From: Paraburkholderia phenazinium
GTDB lineage: Bacteria; Pseudomonadota; Gammaproteobacteria; Burkholderiales; Burkholderiaceae
DNA: 64,000 bases
Assembly (NCBI RefSeq): GCF_900141745.1
Contig: NZ_FSRM01000002.1
Location: forward strand, 1,240,001-1,304,000
Direction: 5' to 3'
In this document: positions 24,471-34,051 of the stretch, piece by piece
Layout: each line of letters begins with the position of its first letter
Position numbering within the stretch: position 1 is the first letter of the stretch
The notes under the pieces: model-generated
Told to the model about the DNA's origin: nothing
The model's database searches: none
What the model saw: only the letters and a program-made list of their open reading frames with translations
Translations under genes and position numbers: made by a program

Positions 24471-27149
24471 TTAGAACTTGTACGTTGCGCCAACCTGCAG
24501 ATAACGGCCCATGTACGTGTACAGCGACTGGTCGTAACCGGTCTGGTCAATCTGGTTGACCCACAGCGGATCGTACGGAGGCGCCTTGTTGAAGATGTTG
24601 TTCATGCCACCGTAGATCGTCCAGTGCTTGAAGCCCGTGTACGCTACGTTCAGGTTGAACACGCTATAGGAGGCGGTGGAGTAGTCCAGACCCAGCGCGT
24701 CCGAGTACGGCCCCGTGTATTGCCATTCCAGATCGGCATTCCACTGGTGGAAGTTCCACGACAGGTCCGTGTTGCCCTTCCAGCGCGGGAACGAACCGCC
24801 GAACGGCTGCGCGAGCGTCAGGTCGTTACCTGCACCGTCAACCGTCGAGGCGAGGCCGCCAATGCCGTTCATCTTGAAGTGCCAGATATAGGCCCAGTCG
24901 GCCGACAGCTTGAACGTACCGACCGGGGTCGGCAACGACTGCGAGAACGTCGTTTCGAAGCCGTCCGTGTCGAACGAACCCAGGTTCTCGTACGTGTTGA
25001 CCATGTACGCGATCGAGCCGTCCGCGTTGAAGACCGTGGCCGACGGATCGAGCTGGGTGCCGATCGCCTTGTCGACGTGAATCTTGTACCAATCGAAGCC
25101 GATGTCAGTCGTACGCGTCGGCGACAGTTCGAAGCCGATGTTGTAGTTCTTCGTGCGTTCCGGCTGCAGATCCGGGTTGCCCTTGGTAATAACGTTTTCG
25201 TCCTGACCGTTCGGACCGATCGGCATGATGCCGATGTTCGACGAATTCGTATTCTCGAGGAATTCCGGCGCGCGGAAGCCACGGGTGTACGAAGCGTAGG
25301 TGGTCAACTGCTGGATCGGTTGGAAGCGCAGGGCGAAACGCGGCGAGAACGCACCGCCGAAGTCGCTGTAGTGGTCGTAACGGCCCGACTGGCTGAACGT
25401 CAGCATCTTGTCGATCAACGGCACATCGACCTGGTAGTACACGGCCGCCACGTTACGCTCACCGGCTACTTCCTGGAGGTTCGGGTTCAGTACGTTACCG
25501 CTCAGGTAGTTGCCGCCTTCCTCGATCAGTTCGCTTTCGTGCAGGAACTGGGCACCGAGACCGAGGCCCACATCGCCGGTCGGCAGATGGAACAGGTTCG
25601 GCGTTGCCAGCGTTGCGTCGAAGGCGTCGAGCTTGGAAATACCGAGGTTGTCAGCCGTCGTCAGGATGCTGTTCAGCGCACCGGGTGTAGCCGACGGATT
25701 CACGAAGTTAAGCGTGCCGTTGTTGAGCGCAGTCTGCAGGGCATTCGGGTTGATCACACTGCCGAGCGTGTTGCTCACCGTGCTCATGGAATGGGTGTAG
25801 CCCACATTCCAGTCCCAGTCCTGCTTGCCGAGCTCGTAGCTGCCCTTCAAGCCCATTGCCGCGCGCCAGAAATTCGAATCCGTGGTCGAGCTATACGTGG
25901 TCGGGAGGTAGCCAAACAGTTCCTGCGCTACGCCGGTCGTGTTGTACGGATTGTTGGCCGGAACGGTAAAGCTGAGAGGGCTGACGGTCTTGGTGGTCGG
26001 GCTGTACGCAAGCCCGTTGCCGACGACTACAGGGCCATCGTTTGTGGTGGTCGTGTTGTTGCTTTCCCAAAGGTCGGCGTAGGCGGTCGTCGTGTCGTTG
26101 ATCTTGAAGTCGGCGTGAACTTTAGCGTTGAGACGCTCGGTCATCGGCTCGATCGAAACGTCTTCAGCCGTATTCTTCAGGCACACGTTGCCGCTACTGA
26201 TTGCGCCGGTTTGTGACGCAATAATGCTGTTGCCAGCCGGCACAGAAGTCGCGCAGCCGTAAGGCGTCGCTGCACCCGTGTTGGGGTTCAGGAGGTATGA
26301 CGGTTGCTGGATACTGCCGCCAAACGGCTTGTTGCTGAAGTCCTGGTTCTCGGTCGTGTCGCGATCGGCAAGCGTATAGCCGTTCGACTTGTAATAGCTG
26401 GCGGTCGCAGTGACGTTGAAGCCATCCGACGCGAGATTACCGAAGCCGCCGAGGACGCCGAACTTGGTCGTGCCGCCGCCGCCTTGCGTGGCGCCGCCAA
26501 TGCTGCCGTCGAGTTGCAGGCCCTGGAAGTCATGCTTCGTGATGATGTTGACCACACCGCCGATAGCGTCCGAACCGTACTGCGATACAGCACCCGTCTT
26601 CACCACTTCAATCCGGTCCACCACGTTTAGCGGCAACGTATTCAGGTCGAAGAACTGGTCTGAACCGTTGACGGCAAATGCGAACGGCGCGACGCGCTGA
26701 CCGTCCACAAGCACCAGCGTGTATTTTTCGCTGAGGCCGCGCAGTGCGATGCCCGAACCGCCTGCAGCAAAACTGTCGGAGGTGGACTCTCCCCAGCTAT
26801 TAGCCGAGTTGGCCGAGATCTGGCGCATGTAATCGGACACGTCCTTCGCACCCGAATCCTGGATTTCCTTCGAGTTGATGACCTGGACCTGATTGAACCC
26901 GGTCTTGTCCGCCTGACGGATCAGCGAACCTGTCACCTGAAACGTCTGCAGTTGCTTGACGTTCTTGCCGCCCGTCGCTGTAGCGCCCGATGCTGCCGCC
27001 GGAGCGGCTGCTGCAGCCGTGCCCGACGCCGCTGCTGCCGGCGTCGCCGGCTGGCTTTGCGCGAATGCCGGAACGGCGATCGCCGTGGACAACGCTAGTT
27101 CAGCCCAAATTATTCTTCTGATGGCAATCGCCAATGCCCTTTGCTTCAT
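24471..27149 (-). CDS. TonB-dependent outer-membrane receptor
   Basis: A protein of 892 residues from ATG 27149, with GAGGGG upstream; an ATG 30 bases earlier is less likely. The signal peptide ends AFA-QSQ, followed by an Ala/Pro-rich stretch (to about residue 60). A plug domain follows with GIALRGLSEKYTLVLVDGQRV and DAIGGVVNIITKHDF. The 22-strand barrel ends in QVGATYKF with terminal Phe. The large receptor class with such N-termini imports oligosaccharides or aromatic dimers as well as iron chelates. No TonB/ExbB or siderophore gene is nearby, and its location beside the lactonase and porins suggests a carbon substrate. The terminator at 24381 follows it. Confidence 0.9.
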   Translation of the reverse strand: MKQRALAIAIRRIIWAELALSTAIAVPAFAQSQPATPAAAASGTAAAAAPAAASGATATGGKNVKQLQTFQVTGSLIRQADKTGFNQVQVINSKEIQDSGAKDVSDYMRQISANSANSWGESTSDSFAAGGSGIALRGLSEKYTLVLVDGQRVAPFAFAVNGSDQFFDLNTLPLNVVDRIEVVKTGAVSQYGSDAIGGVVNIITKHDFQGLQLDGSIGGATQGGGGTTKFGVLGGFGNLASDGFNVTATASYYKSNGYTLADRDTTENQDFSNKPFGGSIQQPSYLLNPNTGAATPYGCATSVPAGNSIIASQTGAISSGNVCLKNTAEDVSIEPMTERLNAKVHADFKINDTTTAYADLWESNNTTTTNDGPVVVGNGLAYSPTTKTVSPLSFTVPANNPYNTTGVAQELFGYLPTTYSSTTDSNFWRAAMGLKGSYELGKQDWDWNVGYTHSMSTVSNTLGSVINPNALQTALNNGTLNFVNPSATPGALNSILTTADNLGISKLDAFDATLATPNLFHLPTGDVGLGLGAQFLHESELIEEGGNYLSGNVLNPNLQEVAGERNVAAVYYQVDVPLIDKMLTFSQSGRYDHYSDFGGAFSPRFALRFQPIQQLTTYASYTRGFRAPEFLENTNSSNIGIMPIGPNGQDENVITKGNPDLQPERTKNYNIGFELSPTRTTDIGFDWYKIHVDKAIGTQLDPSATVFNADGSIAYMVNTYENLGSFDTDGFETTFSQSLPTPVGTFKLSADWAYIWHFKMNGIGGLASTVDGAGNDLTLAQPFGGSFPRWKGNTDLSWNFHQWNADLEWQYTGPYSDALGLDYSTASYSVFNLNVAYTGFKHWTIYGGMNNIFNKAPPYDPLWVNQIDQTGYDQSLYTYMGRYLQVGATYKF

Positions 27150-27723
27150 CTCACCCCTCACACTTGTCAGTAAGGCCACACGTTGTTATGCGGAGAGTGG
27201 TTTTATGGACCTCTCCCCGCGGTTCGCGGCGTCGATGCGCCGTATTCCGCCGAAACGCTGCGCGCAAGCGTCTTCACACGCACTCCATGTATGAGGTGCG
27301 CGCAGCATGGATAAACCGATGGTGATATCCCCGATGTCTGTCGGACTACTAACGGTTATGTCTTGATTTGCATAGCAATTAAAATTTTTTTCGTGAGAGC
27401 GTCAGACGCCCGGGTCTATGACACGCTTGCCGACAAATGCTTGTACTTCTCTCTGCCCCAGCACCTTTTTTGTGCTTTCAAAAAGGGTGCACAGATTACG
27501 CTCATTGTCGTGCACCGCCTATGTGCGAGCTGCACAAGCCCGTTGCTTGGGGTTTTTACCTAACACAGCCATTACAGGGTGTTGCCAGATGTAATCTAGC
27601 TAAGATACATATTTCTAAATTTGTTAGATACAAATAAAAATGTTTTACCTAGAGGAGGACGTCGGTGTGGCGTAGCAACGACAGCGGTGTGGAACCCGCT
27701 AGTCGTTGCGTTAGGGCTTCCCC
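27150..27723. other. AT-richer intergenic region upstream of the TonB receptor
   Basis: About 570 bases between the divergent-facing receptor start (27149) and the RsgA stop (27724). Parts are noticeably AT-rich for this genome (27361-27400 and 27590-27650). It should hold the receptor promoter on the minus strand. I find no copy of the shared regulon element here and no convincing gene. Confidence 0.45.
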
Positions 27724-28776
27724 TCATTTCGGATCACGCTCAAATCTTTGCCGGCTGCCCCGTCGCGCTGCCCGCTGCCTGGCCTCGTCGCGCTGGCGCC
27801 GCATTGCCGCTTGCTTGTCCTCAAAGAACTCTGCTTCGCGCTGTAACTTCTTGTACGAGTTGAGGCGTCTTAACGTTAGGCGACCTTCGTCCACGGCCTG
27901 CGTGACGGCGCAACCTGCCTCCCCGTTGTGCCCGCAATTGCGAAACGCACACTGGCTCATCAAGTGCGCGATGTCTTCAAAGGCGTCGCTCAGGCTATCG
28001 GCGCTAGCGCTTACGCCGACGCTCCGGATGCCCGGGGTGTCGATGATCACGCCGCTTTCCGGCAGCATGAACAGCGAGCGGCTGGTAGTCGTATGCGATC
28101 CGCGCGCGCCCTTAGCGCTTACGCCTAGCGTCAACTGCCGTTGTGATTCGGTCAAGGCGTTCACGATGGAACTCTTGCCAACGCCAGACGACCCGACGAA
28201 CACGCAGGTTTCATCCTCCGCGATCATGAGCTTGAGTTGCGTTACCCCCGGTTCGCTAAAAGTGCTTAGCACACACACGGGGATTTCCGGTCCGAGTTCC
28301 GCGATCTGTTCGAGATAGGTGTTTGGGTCCGTCGCCAGATCGGCCTTGTTCAGGACAAGAACGGGTGAGATGTGGTTCGCGCGGGCCAGGAGCAGATAGC
28401 GTTCAAGTCGCGACAAGTTGAATTCGTCCGTGCAGGACGTGACGATGAACAGCTTGTCGACATTGGCCGCCAGCAGTTGCACACGGTCCTCGCCTGTACT
28501 GCGCTGGAAACAACTACTGCGCTCGAGGATGTCGATAAATTCGACTTCGCCGGTTTCCGTCGGGGTGCCAAGTATCCAGTCGCCGATGATGGGCGCTCGT
28601 TCGCTCTTCCTCGCAAAGGTCAGGTTGAATGGTCGCAGTTGTCCTCCTGCGTCGCCGGATACGACAAAGCGCAAGCCGAAGTCCTCGGTGACGCGATAGG
28701 GTTGGCCGATGCCGTAGCGTGCGGCGTGTTCTGCGAAGTGATCGTTGAAGCCCAGTTTTCTTAAGGAGTTGGACAA
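27724..28776 (-). CDS. rsgA: Ribosome small-subunit-dependent GTPase A (RsgA family)
   Basis: A circularly permuted GTPase of 350 residues. An OB-fold N-terminal domain comes first, then the G4 motif VLNKADL, the P-loop GSSGVGKSS and DTPGIR (G3), followed by the zinc site Cys-x4-Cys-Gly-His-x5-Cys (CAFRNCGHNGEAGC) and a very basic C-terminal tail. RsgA helps mature the 30S subunit. The start is TTG 28776 with AGGA about 10 bases upstream. It stands apart from ribosome or processing genes. At 350 residues it is longer than the roughly 310 I would expect of a housekeeping Burkholderia copy, so it may be an additional paralogue. Confidence 0.9.
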   Translation of the reverse strand: MSNSLRKLGFNDHFAEHAARYGIGQPYRVTEDFGLRFVVSGDAGGQLRPFNLTFARKSERAPIIGDWILGTPTETGEVEFIDILERSSCFQRSTGEDRVQLLAANVDKLFIVTSCTDEFNLSRLERYLLLARANHISPVLVLNKADLATDPNTYLEQIAELGPEIPVCVLSTFSEPGVTQLKLMIAEDETCVFVGSSGVGKSSIVNALTESQRQLTLGVSAKGARGSHTTTSRSLFMLPESGVIIDTPGIRSVGVSASADSLSDAFEDIAHLMSQCAFRNCGHNGEAGCAVTQAVDEGRLTLRRLNSYKKLQREAEFFEDKQAAMRRQRDEARQRAARRGSRQRFERDPK

Positions 28777-29197
28777 GATTGTTAGTTCCTGAATGATCTA
28801 TAGGTCGGGCATTCGCATAGGGATGCTTCAATGCCACAGGCACACACGGTGGCGTGCCACGCTGAATGAAATAAGCATGACTAACGAGACCCGATGCGTT
28901 CGCCGCCGGAATGTATGGGACGAGCGCGAGCCACCGCGACGACTGACGCGACGCGGTTTAGGCCTGCATGAGGTCTGGAGAGCGTGCTAGAAAACGCAAC
29001 GCCTGGAAGGAGGGGGATCGTGGAGCAAGCGGAATCCGTGGACTTGCGCAAGGCACGCTAGTCCGGCGCCAATGCTGCCGAGGCGCGGGTTATTTCGCTG
29101 GAGAAGGAAGACGCGCAACCAGCGCGTTAGTTCAACGATTGCAGACCCATTAGGGCCGAGTGTCCTGCTTGGACGTTGAGGACTTGGAGGATGAAGG
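28777..29197. other. Intergenic region upstream of rsgA
   Basis: About 420 bases with no gene I can support. Short open frames on both strands have no recognisable protein and poor starts. The rsgA promoter should be at the left end. There are no insertion-sequence ends or tRNA-like structures. Confidence 0.4.
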
Positions 29198-29314
29198 CTA
29201 AGACGCGCAGACGCGGTCTTGCAAAGCAGGTTGGATTCGAGCGTGGTCATGATCCCAATGCATGGAAGAATTCAGAAGAAAGTCGCCTGAAGCTGCGGTG
29301 TAAAGATCTTTCAT
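29198..29314 (-). CDS. Small ORF (38 aa) with strong Shine-Dalgarno
   Basis: ATG 29314-29312 is preceded by a full AGGAGG 8 bases upstream, one of the best ribosome sites in the window. The 38-residue product begins MKDLYTAASGDFLLNSS, has an acidic-histidine cluster HWDHDHAR and ends DRVCAS. There is no signal peptide. I do not recognise it. It lies 163 bases downstream of the LysR gene on the same strand. It could be a small regulatory protein, a peptide precursor or a chance ORF. Confidence 0.4.
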   Translation of the reverse strand: MKDLYTAASGDFLLNSSMHWDHDHARIQPALQDRVCAS

Positions 29315-29477
29315 ATCCAAACCTCCTGATTGCAGTGGGTCCGCCCTGAAACAAAACAATAGCCTGACGCCAAGTGGGACCGAGTGTTGACGGTGTACGA
29401 CGGCGCCTATGATATCCGAGAATAAAAATTCTGGAGGAGGAATCTTTGCATTGGGATACGAGGCTGCCCCAGCAGCC

Positions 29478-30386
29478 TCATTCTGATGCTTTCTCATCCC
29501 CCGCCGCAGCGAGCAAATGCGCAATAAAAGTCGCCAGCAGCGGCGGCTGCTCGCCGCTGTTCCTAAGGCCAATATAGAACTGGCGAGTTGCCCACCCATC
29601 GAGCAGGCGGATAGCCCTAAGACCATAACGGCCGAGATAGGAAGCGGCAATCAGCTCCGGCATGATGCCAATGCCGATCCTTTCGCGGATCATGCGGCAG
29701 CGTGCTTCGTAGTTCGAAACTTCGATGCGAACATTGAGCGGTCGCGACAACCCGTCTTCAGCGAGCGACAGAAACGCCTCATATGAGTGTCGCGGAAAAT
29801 AGCCGACGAACGGATAGTCCTTTGCCGCTTCGAGCGTTGTTTCGTTGTGCGTGGCGAGTGGGTGGTCGAGCGGCACGACCAGCACGACGCGATCGCGGTG
29901 GTAGGCAATCGAATGAATGCCTGGCGCGGGCGTGACGGCATGATAAATACCGATGTCCGAATCGGCATCGGCGATCAAGCGCGGAATGTCGTAACTGTAG
30001 CGTTCCTGCAGTTCGATCTGAACATTGGGCTCGCTCACGTAATAACGGCTAAGCGCTTGCGGCAGGAACTGGATGATCGACGAGCGGTTCGCGGCCAGCC
30101 GGATTTTCGGCTGCCCGCTCATGCCGAACTCCGCTACCGAGTTTTGCGCCAGTTCGACGCTGCGCAAGATCGCCTTCGCGCGATGATAGAGCGCCGCGCC
30201 AGCGGGTGTCGGTTCGACGCCGCGTCCATGGCGCACGAGCAGCGTCGTGCCGAGCCGCCGCTCCAGCTCGGCGATGCGCTTGCTCGCCGCCGACGTAGCC
30301 AGATTCTCGCGTTCTGCAGCTTTCGAAAGGCTCTTCGCCTCGATGGCGGCCACCAGCATCTGGAGGCCGGGCAAATCCATTTTCAT
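29478..30386 (-). CDS. LysR-family transcriptional regulator
   Basis: A 302-residue LysR protein starting at ATG 30386. The N-terminal helix-turn-helix is clear: GLQMLVAAIEAKSLSKAAERENLATSAASKRIAELERRLG (about residues 6-45), then TLLVRHGRGVEPTPAGAALYHRAK. The rest is the two-lobed co-inducer domain (GQPKIRLAANRSSIIQFLPQ onward). It is the last gene in line with the amidohydrolase at 30493, 106 bases apart and on the same strand. It probably regulates that gene and the divergent dehydrogenase-permease-aldolase operon. Confidence 0.88.
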   Translation of the reverse strand: MKMDLPGLQMLVAAIEAKSLSKAAERENLATSAASKRIAELERRLGTTLLVRHGRGVEPTPAGAALYHRAKAILRSVELAQNSVAEFGMSGQPKIRLAANRSSIIQFLPQALSRYYVSEPNVQIELQERYSYDIPRLIADADSDIGIYHAVTPAPGIHSIAYHRDRVVLVVPLDHPLATHNETTLEAAKDYPFVGYFPRHSYEAFLSLAEDGLSRPLNVRIEVSNYEARCRMIRERIGIGIMPELIAASYLGRYGLRAIRLLDGWATRQFYIGLRNSGEQPPLLATFIAHLLAAAGDEKASE

Positions 30387-30492
30387 GCGCGGGACGATCC
30401 ATGGGATGACGCGGGCCGGCGTTTCGCCACGCCCGCAAGGGTGGATGCATGATACGCGAGGTCCCCGGCTTGCCGCGCGCAGTGCGCGAGGA

Positions 30493-31386
30493 TCAAAGCG
30501 GGAAATCGTAGAGGCGCGCCGGATTGCTTACCAGTATGGCTTGTCTCGACGCAGCATCGGGCACGGCGCGCAAGAAATGCTCGATCAGTGTGCCGTCGTC
30601 CGGCATCCTTGCGGACTCGAAGTAATTGACGTGCGGCCAGTCGCTGCCCCACACCACATGATCGGGGTTGGCCGCAAGAATCGCGGCCTCGAAGGCGAAC
30701 ACGTCTTCGTACGGTGCCCCCGTTGCGGAAATCCGATCCGCGCCCGATATCTTGGTCCACGCGGCGCCGTCGGCGAGCAGGGCGACAAGCGTCTGAAAGC
30801 CGGCGTCATCCGTGCCGCGTGAAACATTCATGCGCCCCATGTGATCGACGACTAGCGGGATCGACAGTGCACGCAACGTGGGCGCGAGTTCCGGCAGGTC
30901 GGGCGCGTGAACCCATATCTGCGCGTGCCAGCCGCGCGCCGCAAGACGCGGGGCGAGGGCGCGCAGATCGTCGAGGCCGGCGCCGTTGCGGTACACCTTC
31001 TGCCCGTGCTCCTGATAGAGATTGAAGCGGGCGCCGCGCACCCCATGCAGCGTGAGGCTGTCGAGCTCGGCCTCGGAGGTGCTGCCGTCGATTACCGCCA
31101 CGCCGCGCAATCGCGTAGGGGCTTGCCGGAGTGCGTCGACGAGAGAGCGGTTATCGGTGCCGTACACGCTTGCTGTTACGACTACGCCGCGCGCGAAGCC
31201 TGTGGCATCGAGTTGTTCGATGAAGCGCGTCACGGGGTTTTCCGGTGGTGTATAGCTGCGTTCGTCGGCCAAAGGAAATTGCGTGTAAGGGCCGAACACG
31301 TGTGCATGGCAATCACACGCGCGCGGTGGAATGGCGGCCGGCACAAAGGCCGGGGGCGGCAGGGGACCGAGGCAGGGTTTCGTCAT
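30493..31386 (-). CDS. Amidohydrolase-2 family hydrolase (LigI-like)
   Basis: A 297-residue TIM-barrel metal hydrolase. ATG 31386 (MTKPCLGPLPPPAF) suits the family; an in-frame ATG at 31446 has no better ribosome site. Motifs are DCHAHVFGP (His27, His29), VHAPDLPE, VVDHMGR and WGSDWPHVN with the expected catalytic aspartate, unlike the amidohydrolase at 6765. This pattern is close to 2-pyrone-4,6-dicarboxylate lactonase and related dicarboxylic lactone hydrolases. It is divergent from the D-2-hydroxyacid dehydrogenase gene across 220 bases that should contain both promoters. A lactone of a tricarboxylate or hydroxyacid is a plausible substrate. Confidence 0.8.
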   Translation of the reverse strand: MTKPCLGPLPPPAFVPAAIPPRACDCHAHVFGPYTQFPLADERSYTPPENPVTRFIEQLDATGFARGVVVTASVYGTDNRSLVDALRQAPTRLRGVAVIDGSTSEAELDSLTLHGVRGARFNLYQEHGQKVYRNGAGLDDLRALAPRLAARGWHAQIWVHAPDLPELAPTLRALSIPLVVDHMGRMNVSRGTDDAGFQTLVALLADGAAWTKISGADRISATGAPYEDVFAFEAAILAANPDHVVWGSDWPHVNYFESARMPDDGTLIEHFLRAVPDAASRQAILVSNPARLYDFPL

Positions 31387-31606
31387 TGTGAACAGGTGTT
31401 TAGTCGGGCTGAACGGAAGGCGGCAAAGCGCAGCGCATACTTGCATGGTACGGATCGTTTGCCGCTCGAGCGTTATCTAAATGGAAACGCTGCATTCGCC
31501 AAAATGAACAGCAGCCCTATCTGGGGCGGCCACAATCTGAACAGGAGTGTGCCGGTTTTCCCGGCGGAGGTACCCCACCCATTCGAACAAAAGACGGAGA
31601 CTGGCT

Positions 31607-32620
31607 TTGGATATTCTACTTTCGCGCTCGGCGGCCGAACGGTTGGGTGGCGCGATCGCGAACGTGCTTGGCGATACCGCTTACCGCATCGTGACGCCCG
31701 ACGAGCCGCATCGCGGGCGAGCCGACATTGCGTTCATCAGCCGCGATGTGACGGGTCGCTCAACCAAGACCGACCTCACCGCGGAACTGCAAGCTTTCTA
31801 CAAGGTACTGCGTGAATCGCCTCGTCTTGCATGGGTCCATACGCATTCGTCCGGCGCCGACCGGCCAATCTTCCCGGAATTGCTGCAGCGCGGTGTGACC
31901 GTCACGACATCCTCGGGGGCGAACGCGGGTGTCGTGGCGCAGTCGGCGCTCGGCGGAATGCTTGCGCTCGCGCGCCGCTTTAGCCGTCTCTACGAAGCTC
32001 AACACCGTCATGCGTGGGAGCCGTTGCTTGGCGAGGCCTCGCCAAGCGACCTCGCGGGCCAAAATGCCCTCATTGTCGGCTATGGTCCGATCGGGCAGCG
32101 GCTCGCGCGTTTGCTCGGGGTTCTCGAGATGAACGTCACCGTCGTGCGCCGCGAAAGCGGCGCGGGCGGAGCGGCGGGTGCAGAGACGAGCGGGACCGTA
32201 CGTACGATCTCGTTCGGACAACTCGACGATGCGCTTCCGCACACCGATTGGCTAATCCTCGCGTGTCCGCTGACGCCGCTCACAACACGCCTGATCGACG
32301 CGCGTCGAATCGCATCGCTGCCTTCACGTGCTTACCTCGTCAACGTGGCGCGTGGCGAGGTGGTGGCGCAGTCCGCGCTTATCGAGGCCCTTGCGCGCGG
32401 CGCGCTCGCCGGCGCATGGCTCGACGTGTTCGAACGCGAGCCGCTCGATGCGGCTTCGCCGCTATGGGATTTGCCCAACGTGCTGATCTCGCCGCACACC
32501 GCAGGGCATTCGGACAGCTACTACGACGCCGTCGGCCGCATCTGGCTCGACAACCTGGCGCGCTGGCAGCGCGGCGCACCGCTCGTCAATGCGGTGCCGC
32601 CGCAGTTCGCCGTCGTCTGA
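31607..32620 (+). CDS. D-isomer-specific 2-hydroxyacid dehydrogenase
   Basis: A 337-residue NAD-dependent dehydrogenase. I start it at TTG 31607, which has GGAGA 6 bases upstream; the frame is open 60 bases further but without a good start. The Rossmann motif is IVGYGPIGQRLARLLG. The catalytic triad is visible as Arg in NVARGEVV, Glu in FEREPL and His in SPHTAGHS. Family members reduce 2-oxoacids or oxidise D-2-hydroxyacids in the cytoplasm. It heads an operon with two permeases and a class II aldolase, which points to use of a hydroxylated organic acid. Confidence 0.87.
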   Translation: MDILLSRSAAERLGGAIANVLGDTAYRIVTPDEPHRGRADIAFISRDVTGRSTKTDLTAELQAFYKVLRESPRLAWVHTHSSGADRPIFPELLQRGVTVTTSSGANAGVVAQSALGGMLALARRFSRLYEAQHRHAWEPLLGEASPSDLAGQNALIVGYGPIGQRLARLLGVLEMNVTVVRRESGAGGAAGAETSGTVRTISFGQLDDALPHTDWLILACPLTPLTTRLIDARRIASLPSRAYLVNVARGEVVAQSALIEALARGALAGAWLDVFEREPLDAASPLWDLPNVLISPHTAGHSDSYYDAVGRIWLDNLARWQRGAPLVNAVPPQFAVV

Positions 32621-32653
32621 TCACACTTGCAGCCCACCAACTGGAGTTACCGC

Positions 32654-34000
32654 ATGGCGTTGAGTATCGATTCGCCCCCCGCAACTCTCGACACAGGCGC
32701 GACGGCTGACGCGTTCGAGCGGGCGGTCTATCGCAAGGTCGCGCTGCGTATCCTGCCCTTGCTGGTGTTCGGCTACATCCTTAATTATCTCGACCGGATC
32801 AACATCGGCATTGCGCAGATCCAGTTCAAGTCCGACCTTGGGTTTAGCGATGCGGCCTACGGTTTCGGCGCCGGTCTGCTGTTCGTTGGCTATGTGGTGT
32901 TCGAGATTCCGAGCAATCTGATGCTCGACCGCATCGGCGTGCGCAAGACCTTCTTGCGCATCATGGTGGCCTGGGGAATCTTGTCGACGATGACCATGTT
33001 TGTTCGTACGCCGATGCAGTTTTACCTGGTGCGTTTTCTGATCGGTGTGGCCGAGGCCGGTTTCACGCCCGGCATCTTTCTTTACCTGAGCTACTGGTTT
33101 CCGGCGCGGCGTCGTGCACGCATGACGTCGATCTTCTACCTGAGCATTCCACTCGCGGCGACGCTCGGCACACCGCTCTCGGGATGGATCATGCACGCGT
33201 TCCAGGGACAACTCGGGCTGCATGGCTGGCAGTGGCTCTTCCTGCTCGAAGGCATGCCCTCGGCCGTCTTCGGCGTCGTGCTCTTCTTCGTGCTGAGTGA
33301 CCGGCCCGATACAGCGCCCTGGCTGGCAAGCGCCGAACGCGCATTCATTCTCGCGGATCTCGACCGTGACGAAAGCCACAAGACGCGCCGCTCGAAGCAC
33401 GCGCCGTTTCGCGCGATTCTGTCCGACCCGCGCGTATTCTGCGCGGGCTTCACCTTCGCGTGCAGTTTTTCGCTAGGCAACACGCTGGCCTTCTGGGCGC
33501 CGATGGTGATCCGTAATTCGGGCGTGGCGCAGGTCGTCAACGTTGGCGTTCTGGCGGGAATCCCGGCGTTCATCGGGACCATCGTGATGCTGCTAGTGGG
33601 GCGCCACTCGGACCGCACGCTCGAGCGGCGCTGGCATGCGGCTATCGCACTCGTTTGTGCTGCCGCGGCGCTTGCGATGCTGCCGCTCTTTCACAGCAAC
33701 ACGGTCGTGGCGATCGTCCTGCTGGCCGTGGCGTCGGCGGGCCACTATTCCTGTCTTTCAGTGTTCTGGTCGATTCCGCCGACTTACCTCACACGCGAAA
33801 CCGCAGCCGGCGGTATCGCGGTGATCAACGTGATCGGCTCGCTTGGCGGTGCGTTGAGTACTGCCGCGCTGGGCTGGATGAGTCATGGCGCGGCCGGCTT
33901 CGGCAGCGGCCTGGTCGTGCTGGGCGCGATCATCGGTTGCGGTGCTGTTGTATTGCTAGTGGCGTTTCCGGCCCGGACGATCCGTTCGGCGCCGGCATGA
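32654..34000 (+). CDS. MFS permease, ACS (phthalate/tartrate) type
   Basis: A 448-residue permease. ATG 32654 is preceded by GGAG and is preferred over TTG 32627. Twelve helices are evident. Helix 1 has ILNYLDRINIGIAQIQF, characteristic of the anion:cation symporter family, followed by FVGYVVFEIPSNLMLDRIGVRK. This family carries tartrate, phthalate, allantoate and sugar acids with protons. It starts 33 bases after the dehydrogenase gene and is followed by another permease 51 bases later, so the operon encodes two importers from different MFS branches. Confidence 0.88.
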   Translation: MALSIDSPPATLDTGATADAFERAVYRKVALRILPLLVFGYILNYLDRINIGIAQIQFKSDLGFSDAAYGFGAGLLFVGYVVFEIPSNLMLDRIGVRKTFLRIMVAWGILSTMTMFVRTPMQFYLVRFLIGVAEAGFTPGIFLYLSYWFPARRRARMTSIFYLSIPLAATLGTPLSGWIMHAFQGQLGLHGWQWLFLLEGMPSAVFGVVLFFVLSDRPDTAPWLASAERAFILADLDRDESHKTRRSKHAPFRAILSDPRVFCAGFTFACSFSLGNTLAFWAPMVIRNSGVAQVVNVGVLAGIPAFIGTIVMLLVGRHSDRTLERRWHAAIALVCAAAALAMLPLFHSNTVVAIVLLAVASAGHYSCLSVFWSIPPTYLTRETAAGGIAVINVIGSLGGALSTAALGWMSHGAAGFGSGLVVLGAIIGCGAVVLLVAFPARTIRSAPA

Positions 34001-34051
34001 CTTAAGGCCGCACAGAAGGCCATTACACAAAACTACAGGAGACAAACGTCC

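Noticed and set aside
24624..26216. A 530-codon open frame antisense to the TonB receptor
   Set aside because: It is the mirror of a well-supported receptor gene, has an Arg/Val-rich composition typical of antisense frames in GC-rich DNA, and no ribosome site or domain.
28777..29197. Possible remnant of a mobile element
   Set aside because: No transposase motif, terminal inverted repeats or target duplication could be seen; short frames here are not recognisable.
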